Of a DNA stretch of 64,000 nucleotides, positions 32,105 through 44,389 are shown in pieces (the first letter of the stretch is position 1; each line of letters starts with the position of its first letter). Location: NCBI RefSeq assembly GCF_002575655.3, contig NC_053041.3:119876318-119940317 (forward strand), read 5' to 3'. The position numbers and the translations under genes were made by a program. The notes under the pieces were generated by a model, which was not told the origin of the DNA, ran no database searches, and worked only from the letters and a program-made list of their open reading frames with translations. Source of the stretch: Aegilops tauschii subsp. strangulata (Eukaryota > Streptophyta > Magnoliopsida > Poales > Poaceae).

Positions 32105-33666
32105 TGATACGTCTCCAACGTATCTATAATTTTTTATTGTTCCATGCTATATTATATTCTGTTTTGGATGTTTAATGGGCTTTATTATACACTTCTACAT
32201 TATTTTTGGGACTAACCTATTAACCGGAGGCCCAGCCCAGAATTGCTTGCTGTTTTTTGCCTATTTCAGAGTTTTGCAGAAAAAGAATATCAAACGGAGT
32301 CCAAACGAACGTGATCCGGGGGACTTAGACCCTACGTCAAGACATCAACCAGGAGGGCACGAGGTAGGGGGCGCGCCTACCCCCCCCCCCCCCCCCGGCC
32401 CGCCCAGGCGCGCCCTCCATCCTCGTGGGCCCCACGTTGCTCCACCGACATACTTCTTCCTCCTGTATATACCTACGTACCCCCAAACTACCAGATACGG
32501 AGCCAAAAACCTAATTCCACCGCCGCAACCTTCTGTACCCGTGAGATCCCATCTTGGGGCCTTTTCCGGAGCTCCGCCGGAGAGGGCGTCGATCACGGAG
32601 GGCTTCAACATCAACACTGTCGCCTCTCCGATGATGTGTGAGTAGTTTACTTTAGACCTTCGGGTCCATAGTTATTAGCTAGATGGCTTCTTCTTTCTTT
32701 TTGGATCTCAATACAATGTTCTCCCCCTCTCTTGTGGAGATCTATTCGATGTAATCTTCTTTGCAGTGTGTTTGTTGAGACCGATGAATTGTGGGTTTAT
32801 GATCAAGTTTATCTATGAACAATATTTGAATCTTCTCTGAATTCTTTTATGTATGATTGGTTATCTTTGCAAGTCTCTTCTAATTATCAGTTTGGTGTGG
32901 CCTACTAGATTGATCTTTCTTGCAATGGGAGAAGTGCTTAGCTTTGGGTTCAATCTTGCGGTGTCCTTTCCGAGTGACAGTAGGGGCAGCAAGGCATGTA
33001 TTGTATTGTTGCCATCGAGGATAACAAGATGGGGTTTATATCATATTGCATGAGTTTATCCCTCTACATCATGTCATCTTACTTAAAGCGTTACTCTGTT
33101 CTTTTGAACTTAATACTCTAGATGCATGCTAGATAGCGGTCGATGTGTGGAGTAATATTAGTAGATGCAGGCAGGAGTCGGTCTACTTGTCGCGGACGTG
33201 ATGCCTATATACATGATCATACCTAGATATTCTCATAACTATGCTCAATTCTATCAATTGCTCAACAGTAATTTGTTCACCCACCGTAATACTTATGCTC
33301 TCGAGAGAAGCCACTAGTGAAACATATGGCCCCGGGGTCTATCTTCCATCATATTAATCTTCCAACACTTAGCTATTTTTATTGCCTTTTATTTTACTTT
33401 GCATCTTGATCATAAAAATACCAAAAATATTATCTTATCATATCTATCAGATCTCACTCTCGTAAGGGACCGTCAAGGGATTGACAACCCCTTTATTGCG
33501 TTGGTTGCGAGGATTTATTTGTTTGTGTAGGTGCGAGGGACTCGTGCGTGGCCTCCTACTGGATTGATACCTTGGTTCTCAAAAACTGAGGGAAATACTT
33601 ACGCTGCTTTAGTGCATCACCCTTTCCTTTTCAAGGGAAAACCAACAAAGTGCTCAAGTGGTAGCA
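32105..33666 (+). repeat. 5' LTR
   Basis: 1562 bases. It lacks the 35-base segment around GATGAAACCTTCGGGAACG seen in the 3' LTR and contains a C17 tract near 32380-32396. Confidence 0.9.
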
Positions 33667-33677
33667 AGAAGGATTTC

Positions 33678-33695
33678 TGGCGCCGTTGCCGGGGA
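33678..33695 (+). promoter_or_regulatory. Primer binding site (tRNA-Asp type)
   Basis: TGGCGCCGTTGCCGGGGA, complementary to the plant tRNA-Asp 3' end, 11 bases after the 5' LTR. Confidence 0.85.
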
Positions 33696-33852
33696 CTCTA
33701 CGCAAAAGTCAACATACCAAGTACCCATCACAAACCCTTATCTCCCGCATTACATTATTTGCCATTTGCCTCTCGTTTTCCTCTCCCCCACTTCACCCTT
33801 GTCGTTTTATTCGCCCTCTCTTTTCCGTTCGCCTCTTTGCTTGCTTGTCGTT

Positions 33853-34386
33853 ATGGCTAGTCCTTTATCTACTCCTCTGTCCCCGGAGTTTGAAGTCCTT
33901 CACTTCAAACAAAAGCAAGGAGAAAATTTAAAAGATGCTTGGTATAGATTGATAGAATCATATCACGGCTGCACTATAGAGGGAGATTTCAAGGTCTTAC
34001 TTCGTAATTTTTATGTTGGGCTAACCTTATCCCATAGACAACTCCTTGATTTTGCCGCCAAGGGGAATTTTATTGAAATTGATCCTAGTTTTGCTTATGA
34101 AATTATAGAGGGGATAGTAGGAGTACTTCCCCCACCAAAGGGATTAACTCTCACTCATGAGGGAACCCAAATCTTAGAAAAATTAGGCGAATTGCAAAAA
34201 TGTCTTGAACCCCTTAAAAATGTTGGAGGGAACCTCAATCGTATGAATACTTTGATTACACTTTGCAATAAACGGCTGGATGCCCTAGATCTAAGAATCT
34301 CTGAGTATGAAGGGAAACATAAGGAACCTCCCGGATTCGAGCATAACTCCATTAAAAAGATAAATACCAAAGATGGCAATACCTAG
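33853..34386 (+). CDS. gag-like protein of the LTR retrotransposon
   Basis: ATG at 33853, 177 residues. HFKQKQGENLKDAWYRLIES and LLRNFYVGLTL, then a run ending GVLPPPKG are the N-terminal gag signature of gypsy-class plant elements, in which the protein forms the cytoplasmic particle. A helical segment (LEKLGELQKCLEPL) follows. The nucleocapsid zinc knuckle and all pol domains are absent. Usual gag length is over 300 residues, so this is a shortened version, as in LARD-type elements. Confidence 0.75.
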   Translation: MASPLSTPLSPEFEVLHFKQKQGENLKDAWYRLIESYHGCTIEGDFKVLLRNFYVGLTLSHRQLLDFAAKGNFIEIDPSFAYEIIEGIVGVLPPPKGLTLTHEGTQILEKLGELQKCLEPLKNVGGNLNRMNTLITLCNKRLDALDLRISEYEGKHKEPPGFEHNSIKKINTKDGNT

Positions 34387-37191
34387 ATCTTGCTTTTATG
34401 CCTAGCTAGGGGCGTTAAACGATAGCGCTTGTTGGGAGGCAACCCAATTTTATTTTTATTTTTTTGCTTTTTGCTTCTGTTTAGAAATAAATATTTGATC
34501 TAGCCTCTGTTTATATGTGTTTTTATGTTTTAATTAGTGTTTGTGCCAAGTTTAACCTATAGGATCTTCTTGGATGATAGTTATTTGATCTTGCTGAAAA
34601 TTCCAGAAACTTTCTGTTCACGAAAATAATTATTAAAAATCACCAGAACGTGATAAAATATTGATTCCAATTGCTTCTGATCAATAAACAAATTGTCTAG
34701 GTCGTCCCATTTTGGCTGAATTTTTGGAGTTCCATAAGTTTGCGTTAGTTACAGATTACTACAGACTGTTCTATTTTTCGTGTGTTGTTTGCTTATTTTG
34801 ATGAATCTATGGCTAGTAAAATAGTTTATAAACCATAGAGAAGTTGGAATACAGTAGGTTTAACACCAATATAAATAAAGAATTAGTTCATTACAGTACC
34901 TTGAAGTGGTGTTTTGTTTTCTTTCGCTGACGGAGCTCACGAGATTTTCTGCTAAGTTTTGTGTTGTGAAGTTTTCATGTTTTGGGTGAAAGATTTGATG
35001 GATTATGGAACAAGGAGTGGCAAGAGCCTAATCTTGGGGATGCCCATGGCACCCCAAGATAATCTAAGGACACCTAAAAGCCAAAGCTTGGGGATGCCCC
35101 GGAAGGCATCCCCTCTTTCGTCTACTTTCATTGGTAACTTTACTTGGAGCTATATTTTTATTCACCACATGATATGTGTTTTGCTTGGAGCGTCTTGTAT
35201 TATTTGAGTATTTATTTGTTAGTTTGCCACAATCATCCTTGCTGTACACACCTTTTGAGAGAGTCACACTTGATTCGGAAATTGTTAGAATACTCTATGT
35301 GCTTCACTTATATCTTTTGAGCTATATAGTTTTCCTCTAGTGCTTCACTTATATCTTTTAGAGCACGGTGGTGGATTTGTTTTATAGAAACTATTGATCT
35401 CTCACGCTTCACTTATATTATTTTGAGAGTCTTAAAATAACATGGCAATTTGCTTTGATTAATATCATGAGAAATTTGATGCTTGATAATTGATTTGAGA
35501 TATAAAGGTGGTAATATCATAGTTGTGCTAGTTGAGTAATTGTGGAATTGAAAAATACATGTGTTGGAGTTTGTGATTCCCGTAGCATGCACGTATGGTG
35601 AACTGTTATGTAACAAAGTCGGAGCATGAGGTATTTATTGGTTGTCATCCTTTGTGTGGCGGTCGGGATCGCGTGATGGTTAACTCCTACCAACCCTTCC
35701 CCTAGGAGCATGCGTAGTAGTACTTTGCTTCGAGGGCTAATAAATTTTTGCAATAAGTATACGAGTTCTTTATGACTAATGTCAGTCCATGGATTATACG
35801 CACACTTACCTTTCCATAATTTTCTAGCATCTTCGGTACCGTGCATTGCCCTTTCTCACCTTGAGAGTTGGTGCAAACTTCGCCGGTGCGTCCAAACCCC
35901 GTGATATGATACGCTCTATCACACATAAACCTCCTTATATCTTTCTCAAAACATCCACCATATCTATCTATTATGGCATTTCCATAGCCATTCCGAGATA
36001 TATTGCCATGCAACTTTCCATCGTTTCGTTTATCATGACACGCTCCATCATTGTCATATTGCTTTGCATGATCACATAGTTGACATTGTATTTGTGGCAA
36101 AGCCACCATTCATAATTCTTTCATACATGTCACTCTTGATTCATTGCATATCCCGGTACACCGCCGGAGGCATTCACATAGAGTCATATTTTGTTCTAAG
36201 TATTGAGTTGTAATTCATGAGTTGTAAGTAAATAAAAGTGTGATGATCATCATTATTAGAGCATTGTCCCAAGTGAGGAAAGGATGATGGAGACTATGAT
36301 TCCCCCACAAGTCGGGATGAGACTCCGGACTAAATAAAATAATAAAAAAGAGGACATAAAAAAAGGGGAAAAGGCCCCCAAAAAATGAGAGAAAAAGAGA
36401 GAAGGGGCAATGTTACTATCCTTTTACCACACTTGTGCTTCAAAGTAGCACCGTGATCTTCATAATAGAGAGTCTCTCATTTTGTCACTTTCATATACTA
36501 GTGGGAAATTTCATTATAGAACTTGGCTTGTATATTCCAATGATGGGCTTCCTCAAATGCCCGAGGTCTTCGTGAGCAAGCAAGTTGGATGCACACCCAC
36601 TTAGTTTCTTTTGTTTGAGCTTTCATACACTTATAGCTCTAGTGCATCCGTTGCATGGCAATCCCTACTCCTTGCATTAACATCAATTGATGGGCATCTC
36701 CATAGCCCGTTGATTAGCCTCGTTGATGTGAGACTTTCTCTTTTTTTGTCTTCCCACATAACCCCTATCATTATACCTTATTCCACCATAGTGCTATATC
36801 CATGGCTTGCGCTCATGTATTGCGTAAAAGTTGAAAAGGCTGAAGCGCGTTAAAAAGTATGAACCGTTTGCTTGGCTAAAACCGGGGTTGTACATGATAT
36901 GAATATTTTGTGTGGGGAAGATGGAGCATAGCCAGACTATATGATTTTGTAGGGATAACTTGCTTTGGCTATGTTATTTTGATAAGACATAATTGCTTGG
37001 TTAGCATGCTTGAAGTATTATTGTTTTTATGTCAACATTAAACTTTTATCTTGAATCATATCAAATCTGAACATTCGTGCCACAATAAGAAGAATTACAT
37101 TGAAATTATGCTAAGTAGCATTCCACATTAAAAATTCTGTTTTTATCATTTACCTACTCGAGGACGAGCAGGAATTAAGCTTGGGGATGCT
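34387..37191. other. Non-coding interior of the LTR retrotransposon
   Basis: No pol domains on the plus strand. A 135-codon antisense frame exists at 35702-36109 on the minus strand (see findings). The purine tract lies at 37165-37191. Confidence 0.7.
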
Positions 37192-38767
37192 TGATACGTC
37201 TCCAACGTATCTATAATTTTTTATTGTTCCATACTATATTATATTCTATTTTGAATGTTTAATGGGCTTTATTATACACTTTTATATTATTTTTGGGACT
37301 AACCTATTAACCGGAGGCCCAGCCCAGAATTGATATTTTTGCCTATTTCAGAGTTTCGCGGAAAAAGAATATCAAACGGAGTCCAAACGGGATGAAACCT
37401 TCGGGAACGTGATTTCGGAACGAACGTGATCCAGAGGACTTGGACCCTACGTCAAGACATCAACCAGGAGGGCACGAGGTAGGGGGCGCGCCTACCCCCC
37501 CCCCCCAGACGCGCCATCCACCCTCGTGTGCCCCACGTTGCTCCACCGACGTACTTCTTCCTCCTATATATAACTACGTACCCCCAAACTACCAGATACG
37601 GAGCCAAAAACCTAATTCCACCGCCGCAACCTTCTGTACCCGTGAGATCCCATCTTGGGGCCTTTTTCGGAGCTCCGCCGGAGAGGGCATCGATCACGGA
37701 GGGCTTCTACATCAACACCATAGCCTCTCCGATGTTGTGTGAGTAGTTTACTTCAGACCTTCGGGTCCATAGTTATTAGCTACATGGCTACTTCTCTCTT
37801 TTTGGATCTCAATACAATATTCTCCCCCTCTCTTGTGGAGATCTATTCGATGTAATCTTCTTTTGCGGTGTGTTTGTTGAGACCGATGAATTGTGGGTTT
37901 ATGATCAAGTTTATCTATGAACTATATTTGAATCTTCTCTGAATTCTTTTATGTATGATTGGTTATCTTTGCAAGTCTCTTTGAATTATCAGTTTGGTTT
38001 GGCCTACTAGATTGATCTTGCTTGCAATGGGAGAAGTGCTTAGCTTTGGGTTCAATCTTGCGGTGTCCTTTCCCAGTAACAGTAGGGCAGCAAGGCACGT
38101 ATTGTATTGTTGCCGTCGAGGATAACAAGATGGGGTTTATATCATATTGCATGAGTTTATCCCTCTACATCATGTCATCTTACTTAAAGCGTTACTCTGT
38201 TCTTTTGAACTTAATACTCTAGATGCATGCTGGATAGCGGTCGATGTGTGGAGTAATTGTAGTAGATGCAGGCAGCAGTCAGTCTACTTGTCGCGGACGT
38301 GATGCCTATATACATGATCATACCTAGATATTCTCATAACTCTTCTCAATTCTATCAATTGCTCAACAGTAATTTGTTCACCCACCGTAATACTTATGCT
38401 CTCGAGAGAAGCCACTAGTGAAACCTATGGCCCCCGGGTCTATCTTCCATCATATTAATCTTCCAACACTTAGCTATTTTTATTGCCTTTTATTTTACTT
38501 TGCATCTTTATCATAAAAATACCAAAAATATTATCTTATCATATCTATCAGATCTCACTCTCGTAAGTGACCGTGAAGGGATTGACAACCCCTTTATTGT
38601 GTTGGTTGCGAGGATTTATTTGTTTGTGTAGGTGCGAGGGACTCGTGTGTGGCCTCCTACTGGATTGATACCTTGGTTCTCAAAAACTGAGGGAAATACT
38701 TACGCTGCTTTACTGCATTACCCTTTCCTCTTCAAGGGAAAACCAACGCAGTGCTCAAGAGGTAGCA
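37192..38767 (+). repeat. 3' LTR
   Basis: 1576 bases, colinear with the 5' LTR; ends GGTAGCA, followed by target duplicate GAGCG. Confidence 0.9.
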
Positions 38768-38772
38768 GAGCG

Positions 38773-39760
38773 CGCGGTGGAGGCTGGATGAACTAGAGCC
38801 CGTGGATGAACAGTCGTAGGTGGAGGCTGGAGGAGGTCGACGGTAGATGAACAGTAGCCCGTGGAGGCTGGAGGAGGTCGACAGTGGAGATGAACAGTAT
38901 CTTGTGGAGTCCCGTTTTGCGGTACGCCACACCCCTCCCAATGAACAGGACCCCCGTTTCGACCGTAGCGCTCCAACACAAGTCCGTTTCCTCTGTTTCG
39001 CGGTACGCCACACCCCTCCCGATCAACAGGACCCCGTTTTAACCGTAGGAGGTCCAAGAGAAGTCCGTGTCCTACAATTTGCGGTATGCCAGACCCTTCC
39101 CAATGAACAGGATCCCGTTTCGACCGTGGCCAGTAGAAAACAAGGTTGTTTCCTTCGTTCTGCGGTACGCCGGGCCTTGTTTCCATCGGCTGTTCCGTCC
39201 AAGCCGGTTGGCTCCCAATGAACAGCACGCGTTCTGTTGCCTCCCGATGAACACGATGCATTCCGTTGCCTCCCCATGAACACGACGATGACGTAGTTTC
39301 TCCGTTCTGACCCAGCCATTTACACGAGCCCTGGCCGTACGTATGCGCGAGTAGGCGTTCGAGACCCCGCCTGTATGTACATACGTGGCATATTTTTGGC
39401 GTGTGGGTGTATGTACGTGTACACGGTTTAGACGGGACAGCCTGAACTGCTACGTGGGGGGCTCTACTATGACATGTGCCGCTACTTACTCGGCCACGGT
39501 TCATACTTGCAGAGAGACCGATCGACGAGCGACAAGACAGACAACGGTACATACGCTTCGACCGGGTGGGTCCCAGCTGTCAGGGAGGATAAGGACGCAC
39601 TTCTTTTGCGTGCGAAGATATAGCTGCTGGGTCGCAGCTGTCAGGGGGATATTTTTTTACCCATAATAAGGACGCACTTCCTTGCGTGCAAAGATGTAGC
39701 TGGTGGGTCCCAGCAATCAGGGGGAGAAAACATTATTTTTTAGGGTAAAAAGGATGCAGT
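38773..39760. mobile_element. CACTA-like element, continuation with subterminal repeats
   Basis: Continues the GATGAACAGTAGCCCGTGG motif array interrupted at 32104. It then has four units of 71-81 bases starting CGGTACGCCACACCCCTCCC (38930, 39001, 39082, 39163), and repeats of GTGGGTCCCAGCTGTCAGG near 39570-39720. The long minus-strand frame here (265 codons) is a by-product of the repeat period. A complementary CACTA right end was not found. Confidence 0.55.
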
Positions 39761-39829
39761 TGCATGCATGCGTCCATGGGCGTGGTGCGTCCCCACTGTC
39801 AGCCTCTCACGTACAGTCATCTTCCGATG

Positions 39830-40260
39830 ACTCTCGTTTGTTGACCATGTTGACCACACCGTGCCGAGCGCACGAAGGCCGGTTGACGACGGCGAGGCCC
39901 CAGACTGGAACGTCCCGGAGATGGGAAAGACGCGGCAGTGGAGTCGCAGTTGGAGAGGAGTGAGAAACTTGACTGGTTCGGGTGCGGGGTGGGCCTACAC
40001 TTGGCAGAGAATAACAGGAGGTGCGGAGTGGAGGGATGGCCTGGCCATCGGCGGGGTAGCGTTTCGCTGCAAGGCGCGCAAAACAACGCCGCTGGACGCC
40101 GGAGGCTGGAGCAGGCGGTCCCGGCAGCGCTGGGGGAAGAAGACGAGAGATTGAACAAGAATGCCGGCCGTTGGATGTAAATCCAATGCCTTGCTTAGCT
40201 TCGACCTACTGGCCCACATGTCAGCCAGTCCATTTGTTTTTTTAGTCCATTTGGTGGGCT
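39830..40260. repeat. Dispersed repeat pair, copy 1 (with 42180-42530)
   Basis: Shares GAGGGATGGCCTGGCCA, GACTGGTTCGGGTGCGG / GACTTGTTCAGGTGCAGG and AGAGATTGAACAA / AAAGATTGAACAA with 42180-42530 in the same order. Probably transposon-derived. Confidence 0.55.
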
Positions 40261-40850
40261 GGGTGAAACAATGATGTAGCATCTATGCAGCCCGTTTATA
40301 TATATGGTAGACTTTAAAGTCCATTTGCATTTTTCTCGAAATTCGCGGACTTGCTGGGCTGGGTGAAAATATCATGTTGGGCTGGACGGAGAAATGTTAT
40401 AAAAACATAAACACATGATTGCACGTCTATTATTGCATTGGTTAGTAAAATTTTTGCAAGCTTATGTACGCAATCACTAGGAGTTAATTTGCCAAGTTAT
40501 ATATAAACAATTATTATTATTATTTTATAAGAACTTTCAATTTACGAAATAAAATATCATTTTAATTTGACGAGTTAAAAGGACGTGGGGTATTATTATT
40601 TTTTAGGCTAGACGTGGGACAGTTGAGTTGGTTATAGGGAAAAGTACCGGGAGAAAACTCAGTTTACATCGAAAAAGTAAGTGGGAGAAAATTCAGATAT
40701 AAGATTAATGAAAATAAAAAATAAAGAAAGTGAGAAGGTCTATAAAATAGTTGGACGAACAACAGGTTTAACGGAAACTTATGTTGTTTCTATTGAATAT
40801 ACTAGCACAAATGCTCGTGCATTGCAACAGGAGAACTAAACCTTTGCATG
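40261..40850. other. AT-rich transposon-like flank
   Basis: No gene. TATACTAGCACAAATGCTCG..GCATTGCAAC at 40797-40830 is a motif recurrent in grass transposon ends. It may mark the limit of the composite element, which is not demonstrated. Confidence 0.4.
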
Positions 40851-42179
40851 ACAATGCATGGTCAGACGGAGTCTCCCGATTGATGTGGCATTGCCAAGCT
40901 CCCATTGTGGCCGCCGTAGATGCTAGTGCAGCTGGGTATCCTTCATAGTTTTAAATAGCACGTTAAGCCTCTTAGCGACGGACCACTTCGAAAAACTATA
41001 GCATGCTATAGCGCTTTATTTTAAAAATTTGTTCATGTGTTTGGACCAAAATTTCTTAGCGCAAGGCATCCTCTAAACGATATAGTGTGCAGGCAGATGC
41101 TGTGTGGTAGCTGCGCCGTCGCGAAAGTCCATGCTAGACGATTGAGCACGGACTGCTAGCTTTGCCGTAACATGATGTGTCAAACAATTTATTTTCTCTG
41201 AGCGTGATCTTGCTGATCGACATGGACGCGCTTGAGCTGACAACATGGCCTTCAGCCCAGCAGCAGGTTAGGGTTGCAACGGTTTCAGAGACACTATTTC
41301 ATCTCTATCCGCTGCCACTCCTTGAGTCTTGTCCTCCATTTATCTTTTTTGCATTGTGCTCTTTTTCTGTGACGCTGCAAGCTGAAGAGCTGCTCGGGGA
41401 GGTTGGCACCGGAGACGCATTGCAGCTGAACCCGTTGCTACAAGGGAGCTCGTCGTCCATGAATGGCGTTGCAGCGTCTCGAAGGTAGGGTGGCGGCAAG
41501 ACTTACGTCGATCTAGGGTTTCGGGCTCGATGCACGTACGGGTTGTTCGAGTTAAAGTGCATCGATGCATGTGTAGGCGCCTCGGCTCAAACCAGTTGTA
41601 CATAAGGACTCATGGTCCGGACTGGATTGTGCAACGTATGGTTTTCTATCTCGATGCATGCATATGTGGATTTTTTTTTTAGGGGATGCATGCATATGTG
41701 GATATGCGGGCTCCCAAAACCACGAACCAGGCAGAATCTTCTAAGCCCACTAAAATTACAACCTGAAGACCACGTACACGCTGTGTTCGCACGTAGTTCA
41801 GCTTCCGTACGCTTTGACATACCAAAAAAGCCTATATAAAAAGACGGACGGAAATTTGGGCTATATAAAAATATTACTATGGACCAAACCAAACCAAGAA
41901 TATCTATTCCCTTTAATAGTAGGTATAGATATGTAATAAAATAAGATATAAATATAGGTTCAGTTTTGTATTCTTATAGAAAAATATAACTGAGCTGTGC
42001 GTCGTCTTGAAAAAACAAACATAACTTGGGCTGCTGATATTATATACAAGCTAGGTTGGGAGGCCCAGAGGCCGCTTGATACCTGCTGGATCCAAAAAAT
42101 GTTGAAACATGTCATGAGCTGCCCATGTTAAACAACAAAACCTAGGCCATGGACCTAGTGGGCCCAGGACTATCAGCCT
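40851..42179. other. Intergenic with short possible exons
   Basis: Contains 41222-41489, where MDALELTTWPSAQQQ runs into a GTTAG donor and AEELLGEVGTGDALQLNPLL precedes another splice-like site. These may be gene fragments captured by a transposon, but no family is recognised. No other coding signal seen. Confidence 0.3.
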
Positions 42180-42530
42180 CTCAACGAACAGTTGTCTCCC
42201 GATTCCTTTTGTTTTGCTGACCATGTTGGGAACGACAGACGGTGGCGCCGCGGCGAGAACCAAGGCGGAGGACGACGTCGAGACCTCGGACCGAACGAAC
42301 CGGAGCAGGGGAAGACACAGGCGGAGGGGAGTACGAGGGTTGACTTGTTCAGGTGCAGGTGGGCCGGTGGAGCTGCCGCCGCCGGACAATATGTGGGAGT
42401 AGAGGGATGGCCTGGCCAACGCCATAGGCTATGATGGCCAGCCGCTGTATAGGAAGAGGACAAAAGATTGAACAAAATAAAGAAATACAAATGGATAGGT
42501 GGTTGGTCCCATATGTCTGTGTACGAGACT
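42180..42530. repeat. Dispersed repeat pair, copy 2
   Basis: Partner of 39830-40260; carries GTAGAGGGATGGCCTGGCCA. Confidence 0.55.
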
Positions 42531-42789
42531 TGCTGGGTCCACCTGAGAAGGGGAATATGTTGGGAGGGAGGAATGAGATTCAAAGCACGGCAGCCGAGTG
42601 AACTAGTTTTTTTTTTGAAACGGACGAGTGAACTAGTTACATACATAAGCAAATAGCCACTAAAAAATCAAACAGGTTAATGGGTTCTTAAAAGAAATAT
42701 TTCGGACAAAACAGATAATTACGACACATAGGCTAATGCATGAAATACTCAGATGATAAAGGTGCTTATAAACGGATAAAGTACAACAT

Positions 42790-43493
42790 CTAGACCTTCC
42801 TGGCATATTTGATCATGACGTTGCGGCTGTCCGTGTACTCGTCGGTTATGGGAAGCAGACACGCCCTCATGTCCAAGATCCGCCTGTACATGTCGTAGCA
42901 TGCGTATGCGTCCTTGGCCGCGTAGGTTATGTAGGCTAGATTCAGAGGTACCTCCCACGTGTTCAGGTCCTTGGTATCGTTGTCTTCTTTTATATTGGCG
43001 TATCAGGGGTCGATGATGGTCTCAGCGAGGTCAACCACGGAGTCCTTCTCCTGCCTGATGCCGATGATCTTGTATTGCTTCTAGATGTCGACAAGCTTGT
43101 TGCACCGGATGGCCGAATAGTTGTGTTCTTCCTTCTCTCCATCGTAGCGAAGGTGCAGTCGGCGCTGCCGATGAAATGGGCGAATGCTCCAGGACTTCTG
43201 ATGGCCCTACAGCAGTGGTAGATGAGAACCTCGTCCCGCACACATACCTGGGCAACGGCGATCCGCTGATCCCTGCCAGGAGACGAATGGACGGGCACAA
43301 GGTCTAGTCCTGCGACCTTGTGCTTTCTCGTCCTGTAGGTATTGCTTGAACTCGGCGAGGCAGAGCTCACCGAGTCCGGATCATTGGTGTACATCACATT
43401 CAACTTGGTGTAGCCATAGGACTGAACGGCGAACTCAAAGGTGAACTCCTTGCTGAAGTCCATATCCAGCAGGCCCACCCCTCGGATCGCCAT
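42790..43493 (-). pseudogene. WRN-like 3'-5' exonuclease pseudogene
   Basis: Minus strand, read in two frames. Motif I region: KVAGLDLVPVHS then RIAVAQVCVRDEVLIYHCCR (strand pairs of the DnaQ fold). Middle: EHNYSAIRCNKLVDI, then IIGIRQEKDSVVDLAE. Motif III: LNTWEVPLNLAYITYAAKDA then YACYDMYRRILD, ending RKV and TAG at 42792-42790. Lesions: frameshift near 43145, TAG after KLVDI, TGA after ETIIDP. In motif I the usual D-x-E has lost its Glu (GLDLVPVH), consistent with a 6-base loss. Family role: removal of nucleotides from 3' ends. It is a decayed single-exon copy and a relative of the fragment at position 2. Confidence 0.75.
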
Positions 43494-43960
43494 TGGAGTC
43501 TCTTCAAGTGAACTAGTGGGTAGGCGGCGAGAGCAGTTCGTTTTTCAGCTCTTGGGGAACGGGATTCAATAGTAAACTGAGTGTGTACAGGCGACAACAG
43601 TTACTACCCCTCCCTCGCCCGTTGCACGCCCGGCAGAAGATGCACCCTCGGCGCATTCAAACGCCTCCATTAAGAAACCTACCCCGGCCACACGTCGGTT
43701 CACGAGCGGGTCTGTATTGGTACTGTAATAACAAGAGTTAGTGGTCACTTTACTTAAATTTAATTAGCTTTAATAGAAATTTATGCTTAAAACAAGCAAT
43801 GCATTGGCTCGTTCTATCAGTGCCACAGGGTCAGCATGGACAACAATTAGAATTATTATTCTCAGGACGCACACGATTAGCACATTTGTCGCACTTTCAC
43901 ATAGATAATACTACCAAGTTTGAACTGTTTGTTATGGTTGTTGTCCTCTGCATCATCATG
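43494..43960. other. Spacer, no gene seen
   Basis: Upstream flank of the exonuclease pseudogene. Nothing recognised. Confidence 0.5.
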
Positions 43961-43970
43961 CCGTGTTTCC

Positions 43971-44160
43971 CAACTTGCAAGATTCAGAACCAACAAATAA
44001 GATCCAAATAATAAGTACAACAAAGATGCCTACACCTCTCATTGATTCCCTGCTTCCAAGATTCAGAACCAACAAATAAGATTCAAATAATAAGTACAAC
44101 AAAGATGCCTACACATCTCATTGATTCCCATCTTGCAAGATTCAGAACCAACCCATTAGA
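43971..44160. repeat. 79-bp tandem repeat, about 2.4 copies
   Basis: GATTCAGAACCAACAAATAA recurs at 43981, 44060 and 44139 with a period of 79 bases; the third copy is partial. Confidence 0.9.
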
Positions 44161-44389
44161 GCCTTTTGATAAAGTGAATATCGGGATTAAATCCATCTTG
44201 GCTAGCCGTGTCATACAACCGAAGAACTTGGCGAATGCTCTTGACCGTCACAACATCTATAGTTGAGTATTCCTGTTTGCACAGCACAAATAAGAAGAGC
44301 ATGATTACTATAATAATGGCACGCCTTGAACTCAACCTGCAGCTCCACTCGGATGAGGCCAGCCTAGAGTTCCATGATTCAATTCATGC

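Larger units (their letters stand above)
32105..38767 (+). mobile_element. Intact non-autonomous LTR retrotransposon (gypsy-type signals)
   Basis: LTRs at 32105-33666 and 37192-38767, TG..CA ends (TGATACGTCTCC ... GGTAGCA). The target duplication GAGCG is at 32100-32104 and 38768-38772. The primer site TGGCGCCGTTGCCGGGGA (33678-33695) matches the tRNA-Asp 3' end, and a purine-rich tract (AAGCTTGGGGATGC) precedes the right LTR. The internal region is only about 3.5 kb and has a partial gag frame but no protease, reverse transcriptase or integrase, so it depends on a partner element. The LTRs differ by scattered substitutions and a 35-bp segment present only in the right one, so insertion is not very recent. 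It is nested in the CACTA-like element. No family name is assigned. Confidence 0.9.

Noticed and set aside
32175..32645. 156-codon frame and matching frames at 37440-37746
   Set aside because: Lie inside the LTRs, proline-rich from C tracts, and differ between the two LTRs.
38755..39552. 265-codon minus-strand open frame, one of the longest in the window
   Set aside because: It runs through CACTA subterminal repeats of 71-81 bp; the repeated PVHWEG-like units are repeat by-products and no domain is seen.
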